This document shows positions 8,959-16,452 of a stretch of 34,474 nucleotides of DNA, piece by piece. The notes under the pieces are model-generated. The model saw only the letters and a program-made list of their open reading frames with translations. It did no database searches and was not told the origin of the DNA. The stretch spans positions 1 through 34,474 of the forward strand of contig CAYLRF010000011.1 of the NCBI GenBank assembly GCA_964385995.1. The letters run 5' to 3'. The DNA is from CAYLRF01 sp964385995. GTDB taxonomy: Bacteria; Bacillota; Clostridia; Lachnospirales; Lachnospiraceae. A program made the position numbers and the translations under genes. How positions within the stretch are numbered: the first letter of the stretch is position 1; every line of letters starts with the position of its first letter.

Positions 8959-9786
8959 TTATTCGCCGTCCGGAGTATAATCGGCGCCGAACCATTCTAC
9001 CGAAAGATCCGAAAGCTCACCGCTGTCTATAAGCTCCTTAAGCGCCGCGTCGATCTTATCGCGAAGCTTTTTTCCCGCGTCGTCCTTCTTGAAAATGAAG
9101 TAAACCGGAGTCTGCTCGAGGGGTTCGCCCACGGCCTTAACGTCCAGACCCTGAAGCTTCGCCTTGCTCACGGCGACCGCCGGGTCGTTAAGCGTCGCGT
9201 CGATACGGCCGTTTACGATATCCTGAAGAATCGTCGTCACATCCTCATTGTAATATTGGATGGTGAGGACATTCCCGTGTTCCTCGTTCCATTTTTCGGC
9301 CACCGCGTTATGCGCGTCCCCGACGGTAAGACCGATCGTCTTGCCGATGAGATCCTCGAACGAGGATATGTCGTCTCTGTCGCCTTTTACGATGATCTGA
9401 TTGACCGCCGTATGGTAGGAAGTCTCCGTAAGATAATACTTCTCGCGTCTCTCATCCGTCCCGGATATCTGATTCGCGAGCATCTGATATTTGTCCGCGT
9501 CAAGTCCCGGAAAGAGCGATTCCCACGCGCCGCTCGTAAACTCAAAATGTATCGACGGATCCTTTTTCTCGATGAGTTTTAACACCTCGATGTCATAACC
9601 AGTGATGTTGTTATCATCGTCATAATAGCTGAAAGGACTGTACGTCCCCATCGTCCCCACCTGCACGGTCTCCCCTGAGGATTTCTCTGTTTCCTTACCC
9701 GAACCTTCGCTTTTCTTTCCGCACGCCGTAAAAGACGTAAACGTAAGCGCAAGCGCCAATACACCGACAAAAATTTTCTTTTTCAT
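8959..9786 (-). CDS. Extracellular amino acid binding lipoprotein, cystine-type (SBP family 3)
   Basis: A 275-residue solute-binding lipoprotein. The start is ATG at 9786, giving MKKK, a hydrophobic core and a lipobox ending FTAC with Cys22 as lipidation site; the frame extends upstream but would spoil the signal. The mature part begins with a Ser/Gly/Lys-rich linker. It contains GTYSPFSYYDDD, TGYDIEVLKLI and, notably, YQMLANQISGTDERREKY. The ANQI-x-ERxEKY string is characteristic of cystine binders (TcyA/TcyJ/TcyK, FliY) rather than glutamine or arginine binders. It is the first gene of the operon; 131 bp upstream separate it from the SDR gene. I did not find the ATAG-N7-CTAT box of the metY promoters there. 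Confidence 0.88.
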   Translation of the reverse strand: MKKKIFVGVLALALTFTSFTACGKKSEGSGKETEKSSGETVQVGTMGTYSPFSYYDDDNNITGYDIEVLKLIEKKDPSIHFEFTSGAWESLFPGLDADKYQMLANQISGTDERREKYYLTETSYHTAVNQIIVKGDRDDISSFEDLIGKTIGLTVGDAHNAVAEKWNEEHGNVLTIQYYNEDVTTILQDIVNGRIDATLNDPAVAVSKAKLQGLDVKAVGEPLEQTPVYFIFKKDDAGKKLRDKIDAALKELIDSGELSDLSVEWFGADYTPDGE

Positions 9787-9917
9787 GATAACCTCTCTTT
9801 CCGACGCCCTTCGCGTCAATTTAACGACTGTTCTCCACACCAATACCGAAAAAAATATTAGGTTTATCTCTTTCCCGACACGCTCTTTATTTTCATGTCA
9901 ACACCGCGGTTTCGCGA

Positions 9918-10730
9918 CTATCTCGTAAGAAGTCCGGCGTCCAGCACAAACTGACTGCCTGTCATATATCTCGCCTTATCACTTGCGATAAATTTCACCG
10001 ACTCGGCGACGTCTGCGGCCTCAATCCACGGAACCGGAAGAAGATTTCCCGCCGACCGCTCGGCTATCTCGGTCGGCGTCGTCCCCTCAAGCTCCGCCAG
10101 ACCGTCATTCATCGGCGTGTTGACTCCCGTCGGATGAATCGTCACGACACGTATGCCGTACGGCGCAAGCTCGATCGCCTGCGAACGCGCCAGTCCTATA
10201 AGAGCGTGTTTTGAAGCCGCGTAGTGGCTCATGCGATTCATCCCTCTTAACCCCGCGATCGAGGAGTTATAAATGATGACGCCGCTCTTTGCCTTAATCA
10301 TATGCGGAATAACATATTTCGAGGTCAGCCAACCGCCCTTCAGATTGATGTCAATGACAGCGTCCCACTCATCTTCCTTAAGTTCGTGAGAATATCCGTA
10401 AGCGGCTATCCCGGCGTTGCTAAACAGTATGTCTATTCCCCCGAACTCGCCTACTCCAAGCTCTACAGCCTCTCTTACGTCGTCCGCCCTTCGAACGTCT
10501 CCGCTTTTAATCACTGCCCTTGCCCCGAGCGCCTCGACGTCAGCCCTCAGTTTCTTTAAGTCATCGCCTGAGGAGCGGTTGTACGCGGGATAGGAAATCT
10601 TCTCTCCCAGATCGAAAGCTACGATGTTCGCGCCCTCTTTGGCGAACGCTAAAGCCACCGCGCGGCCCTGTCCCTTCGCCGCTCCCGTCACAAATACCGT
10701 TTTATTTTCGAATTCCTTTTTATCCGCCAT
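9918..10730 (-). CDS. Short-chain dehydrogenase/reductase resembling the mycofactocin-coupled SDR group
   Basis: A 270-residue classical SDR: nucleotide-binding motif TGAAKGQGRA (15-24), NAG (105-107), and catalytic Ser156/157, Tyr170 and Lys174 (YAASK). Asp40 after the second strand favours NAD(H). The form TGAAxGQGRA, the insertion after FDLGEK, HPTGVNTPM and the late PVPWIEAADVAES resemble the carveol-dehydrogenase/mycofactocin-type SDRs, though no mycofactocin genes are visible. The start at 10730 follows AGGGAGGGGG; upstream in-frame codons read into the metY gene. It sits 43 bp behind the metY-like gene, apparently in one transcript. Substrate unknown. Confidence 0.85.
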   Translation of the reverse strand: MADKKEFENKTVFVTGAAKGQGRAVALAFAKEGANIVAFDLGEKISYPAYNRSSGDDLKKLRADVEALGARAVIKSGDVRRADDVREAVELGVGEFGGIDILFSNAGIAAYGYSHELKEDEWDAVIDINLKGGWLTSKYVIPHMIKAKSGVIIYNSSIAGLRGMNRMSHYAASKHALIGLARSQAIELAPYGIRVVTIHPTGVNTPMNDGLAELEGTTPTEIAERSAGNLLPVPWIEAADVAESVKFIASDKARYMTGSQFVLDAGLLTR

Positions 10731-10773
10731 TTCCCCCTCCCTCAGCGAATCAACCGAAAGTTTCATCCGCTTC

Positions 10774-12078
10774 CTACGCGAAAGCCTTTTTAAACGCGTT
10801 ATCAAGATCCGCTATCAAATCATCCGCGTCCTCAAGTCCGACGGAGATACGCAGCAGATTATCCGGGATACCCGCCAATTCGTGCAGCGCCGGCTCCAGC
10901 TCCGTATGCGTAGTCTCCGGAGGATTCGCGATAAGCGACCGCACGTCCCCGATATTCACATGGTAGGAAAATACCTCCAGCGCGTCGATGAACTTCTTAA
11001 TCTGCGCCCTCGTTCCCTTAAACCCGAAAGAAAAGACGGCCCCGGCTCCTTTCGGGAAATATTTGTCGGCGAGTTTTTTATAGGGACTTCCTTTCGCGTA
11101 CGGATATCTTACCCACTCTACCTCTTCGCGTCCCTCGAGATACTCCACGAGCTTTCGCGTCGTGGCGACCTGCCTGTCAAGCCTTTCGACGATCGTGCTA
11201 AGCCCCTGAAGCGCGAGATAAGCTTCAAACGGTCCGAGCGCCGCTCCGATAAACTCCAGATAGAATATCTTAAGAGCGGCTACCAGGGGATGGTCGGGAG
11301 CAAACTCGAGCGGCGTGCGGGAATTTCCGTTCAAGTCGCGCATTTTGTAAGACTTTTCATACATTTGCGGGAAGCGCTTCCTGTCGTAGATAAAATCTCC
11401 CTTTTCCACCACGATACCCGCTATCACGTTGCCGTGACCCGAAAGGCCCTTGGTGGCGGAATAAACGCTGATATCCGCGCCGTGCTCAAAAGGCCTGAAA
11501 AGATACGGTGTGGCTATGGTATTGTCAATCACAAGCGGCACGCCGTGACGGTGCGCGACCTTGGCTATCGCCTCAAAGTCATAGATTTCGATATTCGGAT
11601 TGCTGAGCGCTTCCAGATAAACCGCCCGGGTGTCACCGTCGATCAGGGACTCGTACTCACTTACGTCATCCCTGTTTTTCACAAACTTCGTTTTTACGCC
11701 GAACTTCGGCAAAAAATGCGTGAGCGTTTCCTGCGCCGCTCCGTAAAGCGAAGACGCTGAAACTATATTCCCTCCGCCCTCTGCGAGAAAAAGAAGGGTG
11801 TAGACGATTGCCGCCATCCCGGAGGAAAGGGCGATCGCGGCGGATCCTCCGTCAAGATCCCTTACTCTGTCTTCCAGTATGACCGCGGTCGGATTTCCCA
11901 CACGGGTATAAATCCCGCCGGCTTCGGCGCCTGTCCACAGTCTTCTCGCTCTGTCGATATCCTCGAGGTCAAACGCGGCCGTCTGATATATGGGAACATT
12001 TACCGAGTGATTATGTTCGGACGCGTCATATCCCGCGTGAATACGTTCTGTCTCAAATCGATATTTGTGCTTACTCAT
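10774..12078 (-). CDS. O-acetylhomoserine aminocarboxypropyltransferase-type PLP enzyme (metY-like, copy 1)
   Basis: A 434-residue Cys/Met-metabolism PLP-dependent enzyme (cystathionine gamma-synthase fold, type I). The PLP lysine is Lys210 in YSATKGLSGHG. Other fold marks are GGIYTRVGNPT, ALSSGMAAI, VIDNTIATPYL and NLLRISVGLED. MetY makes homocysteine from O-acetylhomoserine and sulfide; close relatives act as lyases on cysteine or methionine. The start is ATG at 12078, nine bases after AAGGAG; the in-frame ATG at 12087 directly abuts that site and is unlikely. It is clearly diverged from the second copy at 14933, for example TRVGNPT versus GRLTNPT, so the two may differ in substrate. A promoter with a LysR-type box lies upstream. 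Confidence 0.88.
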   Translation of the reverse strand: MSKHKYRFETERIHAGYDASEHNHSVNVPIYQTAAFDLEDIDRARRLWTGAEAGGIYTRVGNPTAVILEDRVRDLDGGSAAIALSSGMAAIVYTLLFLAEGGGNIVSASSLYGAAQETLTHFLPKFGVKTKFVKNRDDVSEYESLIDGDTRAVYLEALSNPNIEIYDFEAIAKVAHRHGVPLVIDNTIATPYLFRPFEHGADISVYSATKGLSGHGNVIAGIVVEKGDFIYDRKRFPQMYEKSYKMRDLNGNSRTPLEFAPDHPLVAALKIFYLEFIGAALGPFEAYLALQGLSTIVERLDRQVATTRKLVEYLEGREEVEWVRYPYAKGSPYKKLADKYFPKGAGAVFSFGFKGTRAQIKKFIDALEVFSYHVNIGDVRSLIANPPETTHTELEPALHELAGIPDNLLRISVGLEDADDLIADLDNAFKKAFA

Positions 12079-12173
12079 GGTGATCATCTCCTTTTCTGTT
12101 TCTAACCTCTGAAATCCTTATCGCGACCTTTAAAAGTAAGTTCAGGCCGCCCGTACGTCCGGCTCCGTGCCCT

Positions 12174-12203
12174 AATATAATCGCGTACACGTCTTTTGTC
12201 CAA
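12174..12203 (-). promoter_or_regulatory. Promoter of metY-like copy 1 / SDR operon
   Basis: The minus strand reads TTGGAC (12198-12203), 18 bp, TATATT (12174-12179). Transcription would start near 12167, leaving a leader of about 90 nt. The -35 hexamer and the 18-bp spacer are the same as in the promoter of the second metY-like gene. Confidence 0.7.
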
Positions 12204-12225
12204 TATCATATAGGTATAGTAGGTT

Positions 12226-12240
12226 ATAGGCCTGACCTAT
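12226..12240 (-). promoter_or_regulatory. LysR-type binding box upstream of metY-like copy 1
   Basis: The minus strand shows ATAGGTCAGGCCTAT, an interrupted palindrome with the LysR-family T-N11-A core (ATAG-N7-CTAT). Exactly 22 bp separate it from the TTGGAC element, placing its centre near -66. That is the usual recognition site position for LysR activators. The same box at the same distance precedes the second metY-like gene. The regulator is inferred to be the LysR protein at 13828-14760. Confidence 0.65.
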
Positions 12241-12345
12241 ATCTCCCGCACTCTTTTGTGCTCATTTCCCCTTCCTTTCCCGCTCCCTCTTTATTTTCTC
12301 TCTTTAAAAATTACAGTGGAATTTTATGCCGCCTCGGTGTAAGAT

Positions 12346-12466
12346 TTGCGTTAGCCGGTTCGCGAAGACAAGTGAGAGACCTTCTTGCGTTGGCCGCCGA
12401 TTTACAAAGACAGCCGAAGACCTTCATGTGTTGGCCAACGATTTGTAAAAACAAACGAGAGCCTTC
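12346..12466. repeat. Three degenerate tandem copies of a ~41-bp unit
   Basis: Units at 12346-12384 (39 bp), 12385-12425 (41 bp) and 12426-12466 (41 bp) share TTGCGTTGGCCG near the left end, then CGATTT, then AAAGACA and a right end reading CGAGAGACCTTC or close to it. The period is not a multiple of three and the copies lie upstream of the likely rhomboid start, so they are non-coding. The rest of the 12079-12509 interval holds the metY promoter and box and nothing else I could recognise. Confidence 0.7.
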
Positions 12467-12509
12467 ATCTCATAATGCGCCCCCTGACGTTTACGGGAAA
12501 GGACTTAGG

Positions 12510-13087
12510 GTGAGAAATTTTAAAAAGCCGATTGTAACATACATCCTGATAGGAGCGAACGTACTCATCTTTCTTTTGCTTTCTTTTAACGGAAGGACAG
12601 AGGACGCCGAATATATGGCCAGGCACGGAGCGCTGTATGTCCCGTATCTTACCGATTACCACGAGTATTACAGGATGATTACGAGCCTGTTTCTTCATTT
12701 CGGCTTTTGGCATCTGGCGAACAACATGCTCACGCTGTTCGTGCTCGGACGGTTCGTGGAGCCCGTGGTCGGTAAGGCTCGTTTCCTTATCATATATTTC
12801 ACCGCCGGGATCGGGGGAAACGCTCTGTCGATGGCCTTGGAGATGAGAAGCGGCGACTTCGCGGTTTCGGCGGGAGCCTCGGGAGCGATCTTCGGTATCA
12901 CCGGGGCGCTTTTGGCGCTGGCGATATTAAACCGCGGGCAGATCGCCGGGATCAGACGCTCCGGCATCATACTTATGATCGCGGTAAGCCTGTATAACGG
13001 ATTCGCAAGTTCCGGTGTAAATAACGCCGCGCACGTCGGAGGACTCATATGCGGCTTTTTGATATCACTTATCATATGCCCGCGGCT
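12510..13087 (+). CDS. Rhomboid-family intramembrane serine protease, 3' end lost in gap
   Basis: 192 residues are visible before the run of N. Rhomboid marks are the HLANN stretch (His68, Asn71/72) in helix 2, catalytic Ser124 in GASGAIFGITG, and catalytic His175 in NNAAHVGG. About six transmembrane helices are present, beginning with IVTYILIGANVLIFLLL. The start is set at GTG 12510 because AAAGGA lies six bases upstream and the protein then begins in the usual way just before the first helix; the longer frame from 12258 runs through a 41-bp repeat and is unlikely. Rhomboids cleave substrate transmembrane segments in the plasma membrane. The C-terminus is missing; only a short tail would normally follow. 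Confidence 0.88.
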
Positions 13088-13187
13088 NNNNNNNNNNNNN
13101 NNNNNNNNNNNNNNNNNNNNNNNNNNNNNNNNNNNNNNNNNNNNNNNNNNNNNNNNNNNNNNNNNNNNNNNNNNNNNNNNNNNNNNN
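13088..13187. other. Assembly gap (100 N)
   Basis: Exactly 100 N, a conventional placeholder, so the true length is unknown. It removes the end of the rhomboid gene and the start of whatever encodes the short tail at 13189-13246, together with any promoter of the flavoredoxin-LysR pair. Confidence 0.98.
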
Positions 13188-13188
13188 G

Positions 13189-13246
13189 CGAAGACGTCAG
13201 GCGGTATACTAAAATGATCGGCGACTTAGAAAGAGCGATATTTTAA
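13189..13246 (+). CDS. C-terminal fragment of an unidentified protein after the gap
   Basis: An open frame leaves the gap and ends in TAA at 13244-13246, encoding EDVRRYTKMIGDLERAIF. It could be the tail of the rhomboid protein, since the true gap length is unknown and the frame relation is therefore undefined, or the end of a separate gene. It lies 18 bp ahead of the flavoredoxin start, whose ribosome site AAAGGAG follows the stop at once, so it is probably cotranscribed with that gene. No function can be given. Confidence 0.4.
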
Positions 13247-13264
13247 CAAAGGAGAATCTTCATT

Positions 13265-13831
13265 ATGGAAAAAGGTCTTTGGAAACCCGGAAACATGCTG
13301 TATCCTCTTCCCGCGGTTCTGGTAAGCGCCGGCGACGAAAAGATGACGAATCTGCTCACCGTGGCGTGGACGGGCACGGTCTGCTCCGATCCCGCCATGC
13401 TCTCCGTCTCCATACGTCCCGAGCGTTTTACCTACGGGATGATTAAAAAAACGGGTGAGTTCGCGGTAAATCTCACGACGACTGATATGGTCCGCCAGAC
13501 AGACTTTTGCGGCGTGCGCTCGGGGCGTGATACGGACAAATGGAAAGAGACGGGGTTGACCCGCGAGAAAGCCGCGACCCTTACATACGCCCCGCTTGTC
13601 AGCGAGTCCCCCGTCAGCATCGAGTGTAAGGTAAAGGACATCCTTGAGCTGGGGAGCCATCACATGTTCTTAGCCGAGGTGACCGCGGTGCGTCAGGATG
13701 AAAAATACGTGGACGAAGAGGGAAGGTTTCGCCTCGATAACGCGAATCTTCTTGCATATTCACACGGGACTTATTACTCTTTGGGCAGGGAAATCGGTAA
13801 ATTCGGATTCAGTGTGAGGAAAAAGCCGTGA
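13265..13831 (+). CDS. Flavoredoxin / flavin reductase-like (split-barrel FMN-binding) protein
   Basis: A 188-residue protein of the flavin reductase-like domain family. The family layout is visible: PAVLVSAGD near the start, TNLLTVAWTGTVCSDPAMLSVSI, then ERFTYGMIKKTGEFAVNLTT, where the FMN phosphate is normally held, and DFCGVRSGRDTDKW. Members bind FMN in a dimeric split barrel and act as flavoredoxins or flavin reductases in anaerobes. The start is ATG at 13265 behind AAAGGAG. The stop overlaps the GTG start of the LysR gene, so the two are translationally coupled. A link to sulfur redox chemistry is suggested only by the neighbouring regulator and metY gene. Confidence 0.85.
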   Translation: MEKGLWKPGNMLYPLPAVLVSAGDEKMTNLLTVAWTGTVCSDPAMLSVSIRPERFTYGMIKKTGEFAVNLTTTDMVRQTDFCGVRSGRDTDKWKETGLTREKAATLTYAPLVSESPVSIECKVKDILELGSHHMFLAEVTAVRQDEKYVDEEGRFRLDNANLLAYSHGTYYSLGREIGKFGFSVRKKP

Positions 13832-14760
13832 CGCTGCAGCAGTTACATTACGCGCTCGTAATCGCCGAAAAGGGGTCGCTCAGCAAGGCGGCGGAGACGC
13901 TGTATGTCTCGCAGCCGTCGCTTACCGGCGCCATGCAGGAGCTGGAGCGCGAACTTCAAATCACCATTTTCAACCGAAGCGGCAGAGGCGTCACGCTTAC
14001 GCAGGACGGGTCGGAGTTTCTGCTCTACGCGAGACAGCTCTACGGACAGTACGAGTCCATCATGGACAAATACGGCAAGACCCCGAACATTAAGAAAAAA
14101 TTCGGCGTCTCCACGCAGCATTATTCGTTCGCCGTAAAGGCCTTCGTGGAGCTTGTCAAATCTTTCGGCACGCTGCGATATGATTTCGCCATAAGAGAGA
14201 CCAAGACCAGGGAAGTCATATCGGACGTCGCGTCGCTTAAAAGCGAGATCGGCATCCTGTACCTGAGCGATTTTAACCGGGCCGCCATCACCAAGCTTTT
14301 GCGTACGGCGAACCTTAAATTCCACCATCTCACCGACTGCCGCGCCTATGTCTATCTGTGGTCAGGTCATCCTCTCGCGAAGAAAAAATCCATACGGTTT
14401 TCGCAGCTTGCGGATTATCCGTGTCTTTCCTTCGAGCAGGGCGACGACGCCTCGTTTTATTTCGCGGAAGAAATCCTAAGCACCAACGAGTATCCCAGAA
14501 CTATCAAGGCGAATGACCGCGCCACCATGCTGAATCTTATGGTAGGACTGAACGGTTACACTCTCTGCTCCGGGATTATATGCGAGGAGCTAAACGGCGA
14601 CGATTACCTGGCCGTGCCGCTTAAGGATGACAAAGACGCCCATAACAGTATCATGGAAATCGGCTATATCACGAAGGATAATGCCGTCTTAAGCGCGATC
14701 GGCGAAAAATACATAGAGGAAATCCGGGGATACCTGAGCCGGGTTTCCGCCGACATCTGA
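13828..14760 (+). CDS. LysR-family transcriptional regulator, probable controller of both metY-like genes
   Basis: A 310-residue LysR regulator. Residues 1-60 form the winged helix-turn-helix: MTLQQLHYALVIAEKGSLSK, then AAETLYVSQPSLTGAMQELE. A linker helix and a periplasmic-binding-like effector domain from about residue 90 follow. The start is GTG at 13828, overlapping the preceding stop (GTGA), with GAGGA nine bases upstream. It is not divergent from a target but lies just ahead of metY-like copy 2, whose promoter carries a LysR box at the standard place. The same arrangement appears ahead of copy 1, 2.6 kb away. Sulfur-metabolism LysR proteins such as CysL, CmbR and YtlI are the nearest functional analogy; the effector is unknown. 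Confidence 0.9.
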   Translation: MTLQQLHYALVIAEKGSLSKAAETLYVSQPSLTGAMQELERELQITIFNRSGRGVTLTQDGSEFLLYARQLYGQYESIMDKYGKTPNIKKKFGVSTQHYSFAVKAFVELVKSFGTLRYDFAIRETKTREVISDVASLKSEIGILYLSDFNRAAITKLLRTANLKFHHLTDCRAYVYLWSGHPLAKKKSIRFSQLADYPCLSFEQGDDASFYFAEEILSTNEYPRTIKANDRATMLNLMVGLNGYTLCSGIICEELNGDDYLAVPLKDDKDAHNSIMEIGYITKDNAVLSAIGEKYIEEIRGYLSRVSADI

Positions 14761-14771
14761 ACGCATGAGCC

Positions 14772-14786
14772 ATAGCTTTATCCTAT
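14772..14786 (+). promoter_or_regulatory. LysR-type binding box upstream of metY-like copy 2
   Basis: ATAGCTTTATCCTAT, within the larger palindrome CCATAG-N7-CTATGG (14770-14788), has the T-N11-A LysR core. It ends 22 bp before the TTGGAC element, centred near -66. Between box and promoter lie a second inverted repeat, GCCGA-N3-TCGGC (14788-14800), and a direct repeat of ATGCCGTAT (14801-14809 and 14816-14824), which may form the activation half-site. Confidence 0.65.
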
Positions 14787-14808
14787 GGCCGAAAATCGGC
14801 ATGCCGTA

Positions 14809-14838
14809 TTGGACAATGCCGTATGTCTCTGTTAGAAT
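14809..14838 (+). promoter_or_regulatory. Promoter of metY-like copy 2
   Basis: TTGGAC (14809-14814), 18 bp, TAGAAT (14833-14838), with an extended -10 TGT directly before the hexamer. Transcription would begin near 14845, giving a leader of about 88 nt before the ATG at 14933. The -35 sequence, spacing and leader length closely match the other metY-like promoter. Confidence 0.7.
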
Positions 14839-14932
14839 ATGGCCTGACACAGAGGATACGGCGCCGCGATTACGGAGGCGCCGACAAATTTCATCATTTT
14901 TCATTTTCTTTTAAGAAGGAGGGAGCTTAGCA

Positions 14933-16237
14933 ATGGGAGACATTCGTGATTCAAAGAACTGGAGCTTTGAGACCAAGCAGCTGCACATAGGACAGGAAGA
15001 GGCGGATCCTGCCACGGACGCGAGGGCCGTGCCGATATACGCCTCCACATCCTATGTGTTCCACAACAGCGAACACGCAGCCGACAGGTTCGGACTGCGC
15101 GACCCCGGCAACATCTACGGCAGACTGACCAATCCGACGCAGGACATCTTCGAGAAGCGCATAGCGGCGCTTGAGGGCGGCTCGGCGGCGCTCGCGACGG
15201 CGTCGGGAGCGGCGGCGATAACCTATACGATAAACGCTCTCGCGAAAAGCGGGGAGCACATCGTGGCGGCGAAGACGATATACGGCGGCACGTATAACCT
15301 GCTCGCGCACACATTGCCGCTGACCTCCGGGATAGAAGCCACGTTCGTCGATCCGGACGAGGAAGGGTCTTTCGAGGCCGCCATACGTGACAACACGAAA
15401 GCCATATTCGTAGAGACTCTCGGGAACCCGAACTCAAATGTCATCGACATAGAGGAAGTGGCCGATATAGCCCACAGGCACGGTATACCGCTTGTGATCG
15501 ACTCAACGTTCGCCACACCGTATCTTATAAGACCGATCGAGTACGGCGCCGACATAGTGGTGCATTCGGCGACCAAATTCATCGGCGGACACGGCACGGC
15601 CATCGGCGGCGTCATCGTGGACGGCGGGACATTCGACTGGAAAGCGTCGGGCAAATACCCGTGGATCTCGGAGCCGAACCCGAGTTATCACGGAGTCTCG
15701 TTTACGGACGCGGCTGGTCCCGCGGCATTCGCCACGTATATCAGGGCCATACTGCTTCGCGACACCGGCTCCACGCTTTCGCCGTTTCACGCATTCATCT
15801 TCCTTCAGGGTCTTGAGACGCTCTCGATCCGCGTCGAGAGGCACGTGGAAAACGCGCTTAAGATCGTCGATTACCTGAACGGACATCCGCAGGTTGAGGC
15901 GGTGCACCACCCTTCGCTCGCCACGGAGCCCAGCCACGCCGTTTACGAGAAATATTTCCCGAACGGAGCGGGATCCATTTTCACTTTCGAGATCAAGGGA
16001 ACCGCCGACACGGCGAAGAAATTCATCGACAATCTGGCCATCTTCTCGCTGCTGGCGAACGTCGGCGACGTTAAATCGCTGGTGATCCACCCGGCCAGCA
16101 CCACACACTCGCAGCTGACCGAGGACAAGCTTTTGGATCAGGGAATAAAACCGAACACGATCAGGCTTTCCGTCGGCATAGAGGCCGTGCAGGATCTCAT
16201 CGCCGCGCTGGACGCGGCATTTGAGGCCGTAAAGTAA
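14933..16237 (+). CDS. O-acetylhomoserine aminocarboxypropyltransferase / sulfhydrylase (metY-like, copy 2)
   Basis: A 434-residue PLP enzyme of the Cys/Met family and the more canonical MetY of the two: IYGRLTNPTQDIFEKRIAAL, GNPNSNVIDIE, VIDSTFATPYL, and the PLP lysine Lys215 in HSATKFIGGHGTAIGG. ISEPNPSYHG and HPASTTHSQL are typical of O-acetylhomoserine sulfhydrylases. The reaction is O-acetylhomoserine plus sulfide to homocysteine and acetate, in the cytoplasm. The start at 14933 follows AAGGAGGGAG. It has its own promoter with a LysR box and ends ahead of a strong terminator, so it is a single-gene transcript. Confidence 0.92.
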   Translation: MGDIRDSKNWSFETKQLHIGQEEADPATDARAVPIYASTSYVFHNSEHAADRFGLRDPGNIYGRLTNPTQDIFEKRIAALEGGSAALATASGAAAITYTINALAKSGEHIVAAKTIYGGTYNLLAHTLPLTSGIEATFVDPDEEGSFEAAIRDNTKAIFVETLGNPNSNVIDIEEVADIAHRHGIPLVIDSTFATPYLIRPIEYGADIVVHSATKFIGGHGTAIGGVIVDGGTFDWKASGKYPWISEPNPSYHGVSFTDAAGPAAFATYIRAILLRDTGSTLSPFHAFIFLQGLETLSIRVERHVENALKIVDYLNGHPQVEAVHHPSLATEPSHAVYEKYFPNGAGSIFTFEIKGTADTAKKFIDNLAIFSLLANVGDVKSLVIHPASTTHSQLTEDKLLDQGIKPNTIRLSVGIEAVQDLIAALDAAFEAVK

Positions 16238-16303
16238 GAGTGACATGAAGCACCGCGACCGGCGCCGCCCGCGCGGGTCACATGTCTTAGAAGCGCAAAA
16301 TTC

Positions 16304-16353
16304 AAAATAAAGTCCCGGTACGCACCGTATAACGCGCACCGGGACTTTATTTT
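16304..16353. terminator. Bidirectional intrinsic terminator between convergent genes
   Basis: A perfect 16-bp inverted repeat: AAAATAAAGTCCCGGT at 16304-16319 and its complement at 16338-16353, with an 18-nt loop. A-rich and T-rich flanks on either side allow termination in both directions, serving metY-like copy 2 from the left and the GH39 genes from the right. Confidence 0.9.
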
Positions 16354-16395
16354 GTCATTCCGCCCTCAATTCTCTGCAGTATAAGGAGGAGAAAA

Positions 16396-16452
16396 ATGCA
16401 GGTTTTGCTCATCCCTGTGCAGTACAGAAAGGAGTTGGGTGTGGGTGTCTAA
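16396..16452 (+). CDS. Possible 18-residue peptide with a strong ribosome site
   Basis: ATG at 16396 follows AAGGAGGAG at good spacing and opens an 18-codon frame (MQVLLIPVQYRKELGVGV) ending in TAA at 16450-16452. It lies just after the terminator in an otherwise empty 16354-16531 interval, next to a run of 11 C at 16463-16473. It may be a small peptide, a leader, or the start of a decayed gene. I recognise no family and see no clear promoter. Confidence 0.25.
   Translation: MQVLLIPVQYRKELGVGV

Noticed and set aside
9787..9917. LysR box and matching promoter ahead of the cystine-type binding protein
   Set aside because: A TATTGG element is present on the minus strand, but there is no ATAG-N7-CTAT at the required distance and no good -10 at 17-18 bp.
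9890..9917. Intrinsic terminator after the SDR gene
   Set aside because: Only a 4-bp CGCG stem with no T run on the relevant strand.
10624..11760. 378-codon plus-strand open frame
   Set aside because: It is antisense to the SDR and metY-like genes, has no ribosome site or recognisable domain, and follows from the high-GC codon bias of the real genes.
12079..12173. SAM or T-box riboswitch in the metY-like leader
   Set aside because: The leader of about 90 nt is short, and I found no SAM-I core, T-box element or terminator hairpin with a T run. The second metY leader is equally plain.
12258..12509. N-terminal extension of the rhomboid protein
   Set aside because: The extension is encoded by a 41-bp repeat whose period is not a codon multiple, and a well-spaced AAAGGA precedes GTG 12510.
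15503..16339. 278-codon minus-strand open frame opposite metY-like copy 2
   Set aside because: The protein is arginine-rich and shows no family features; the opposite strand encodes a clear MetY and the frame runs into the terminator.
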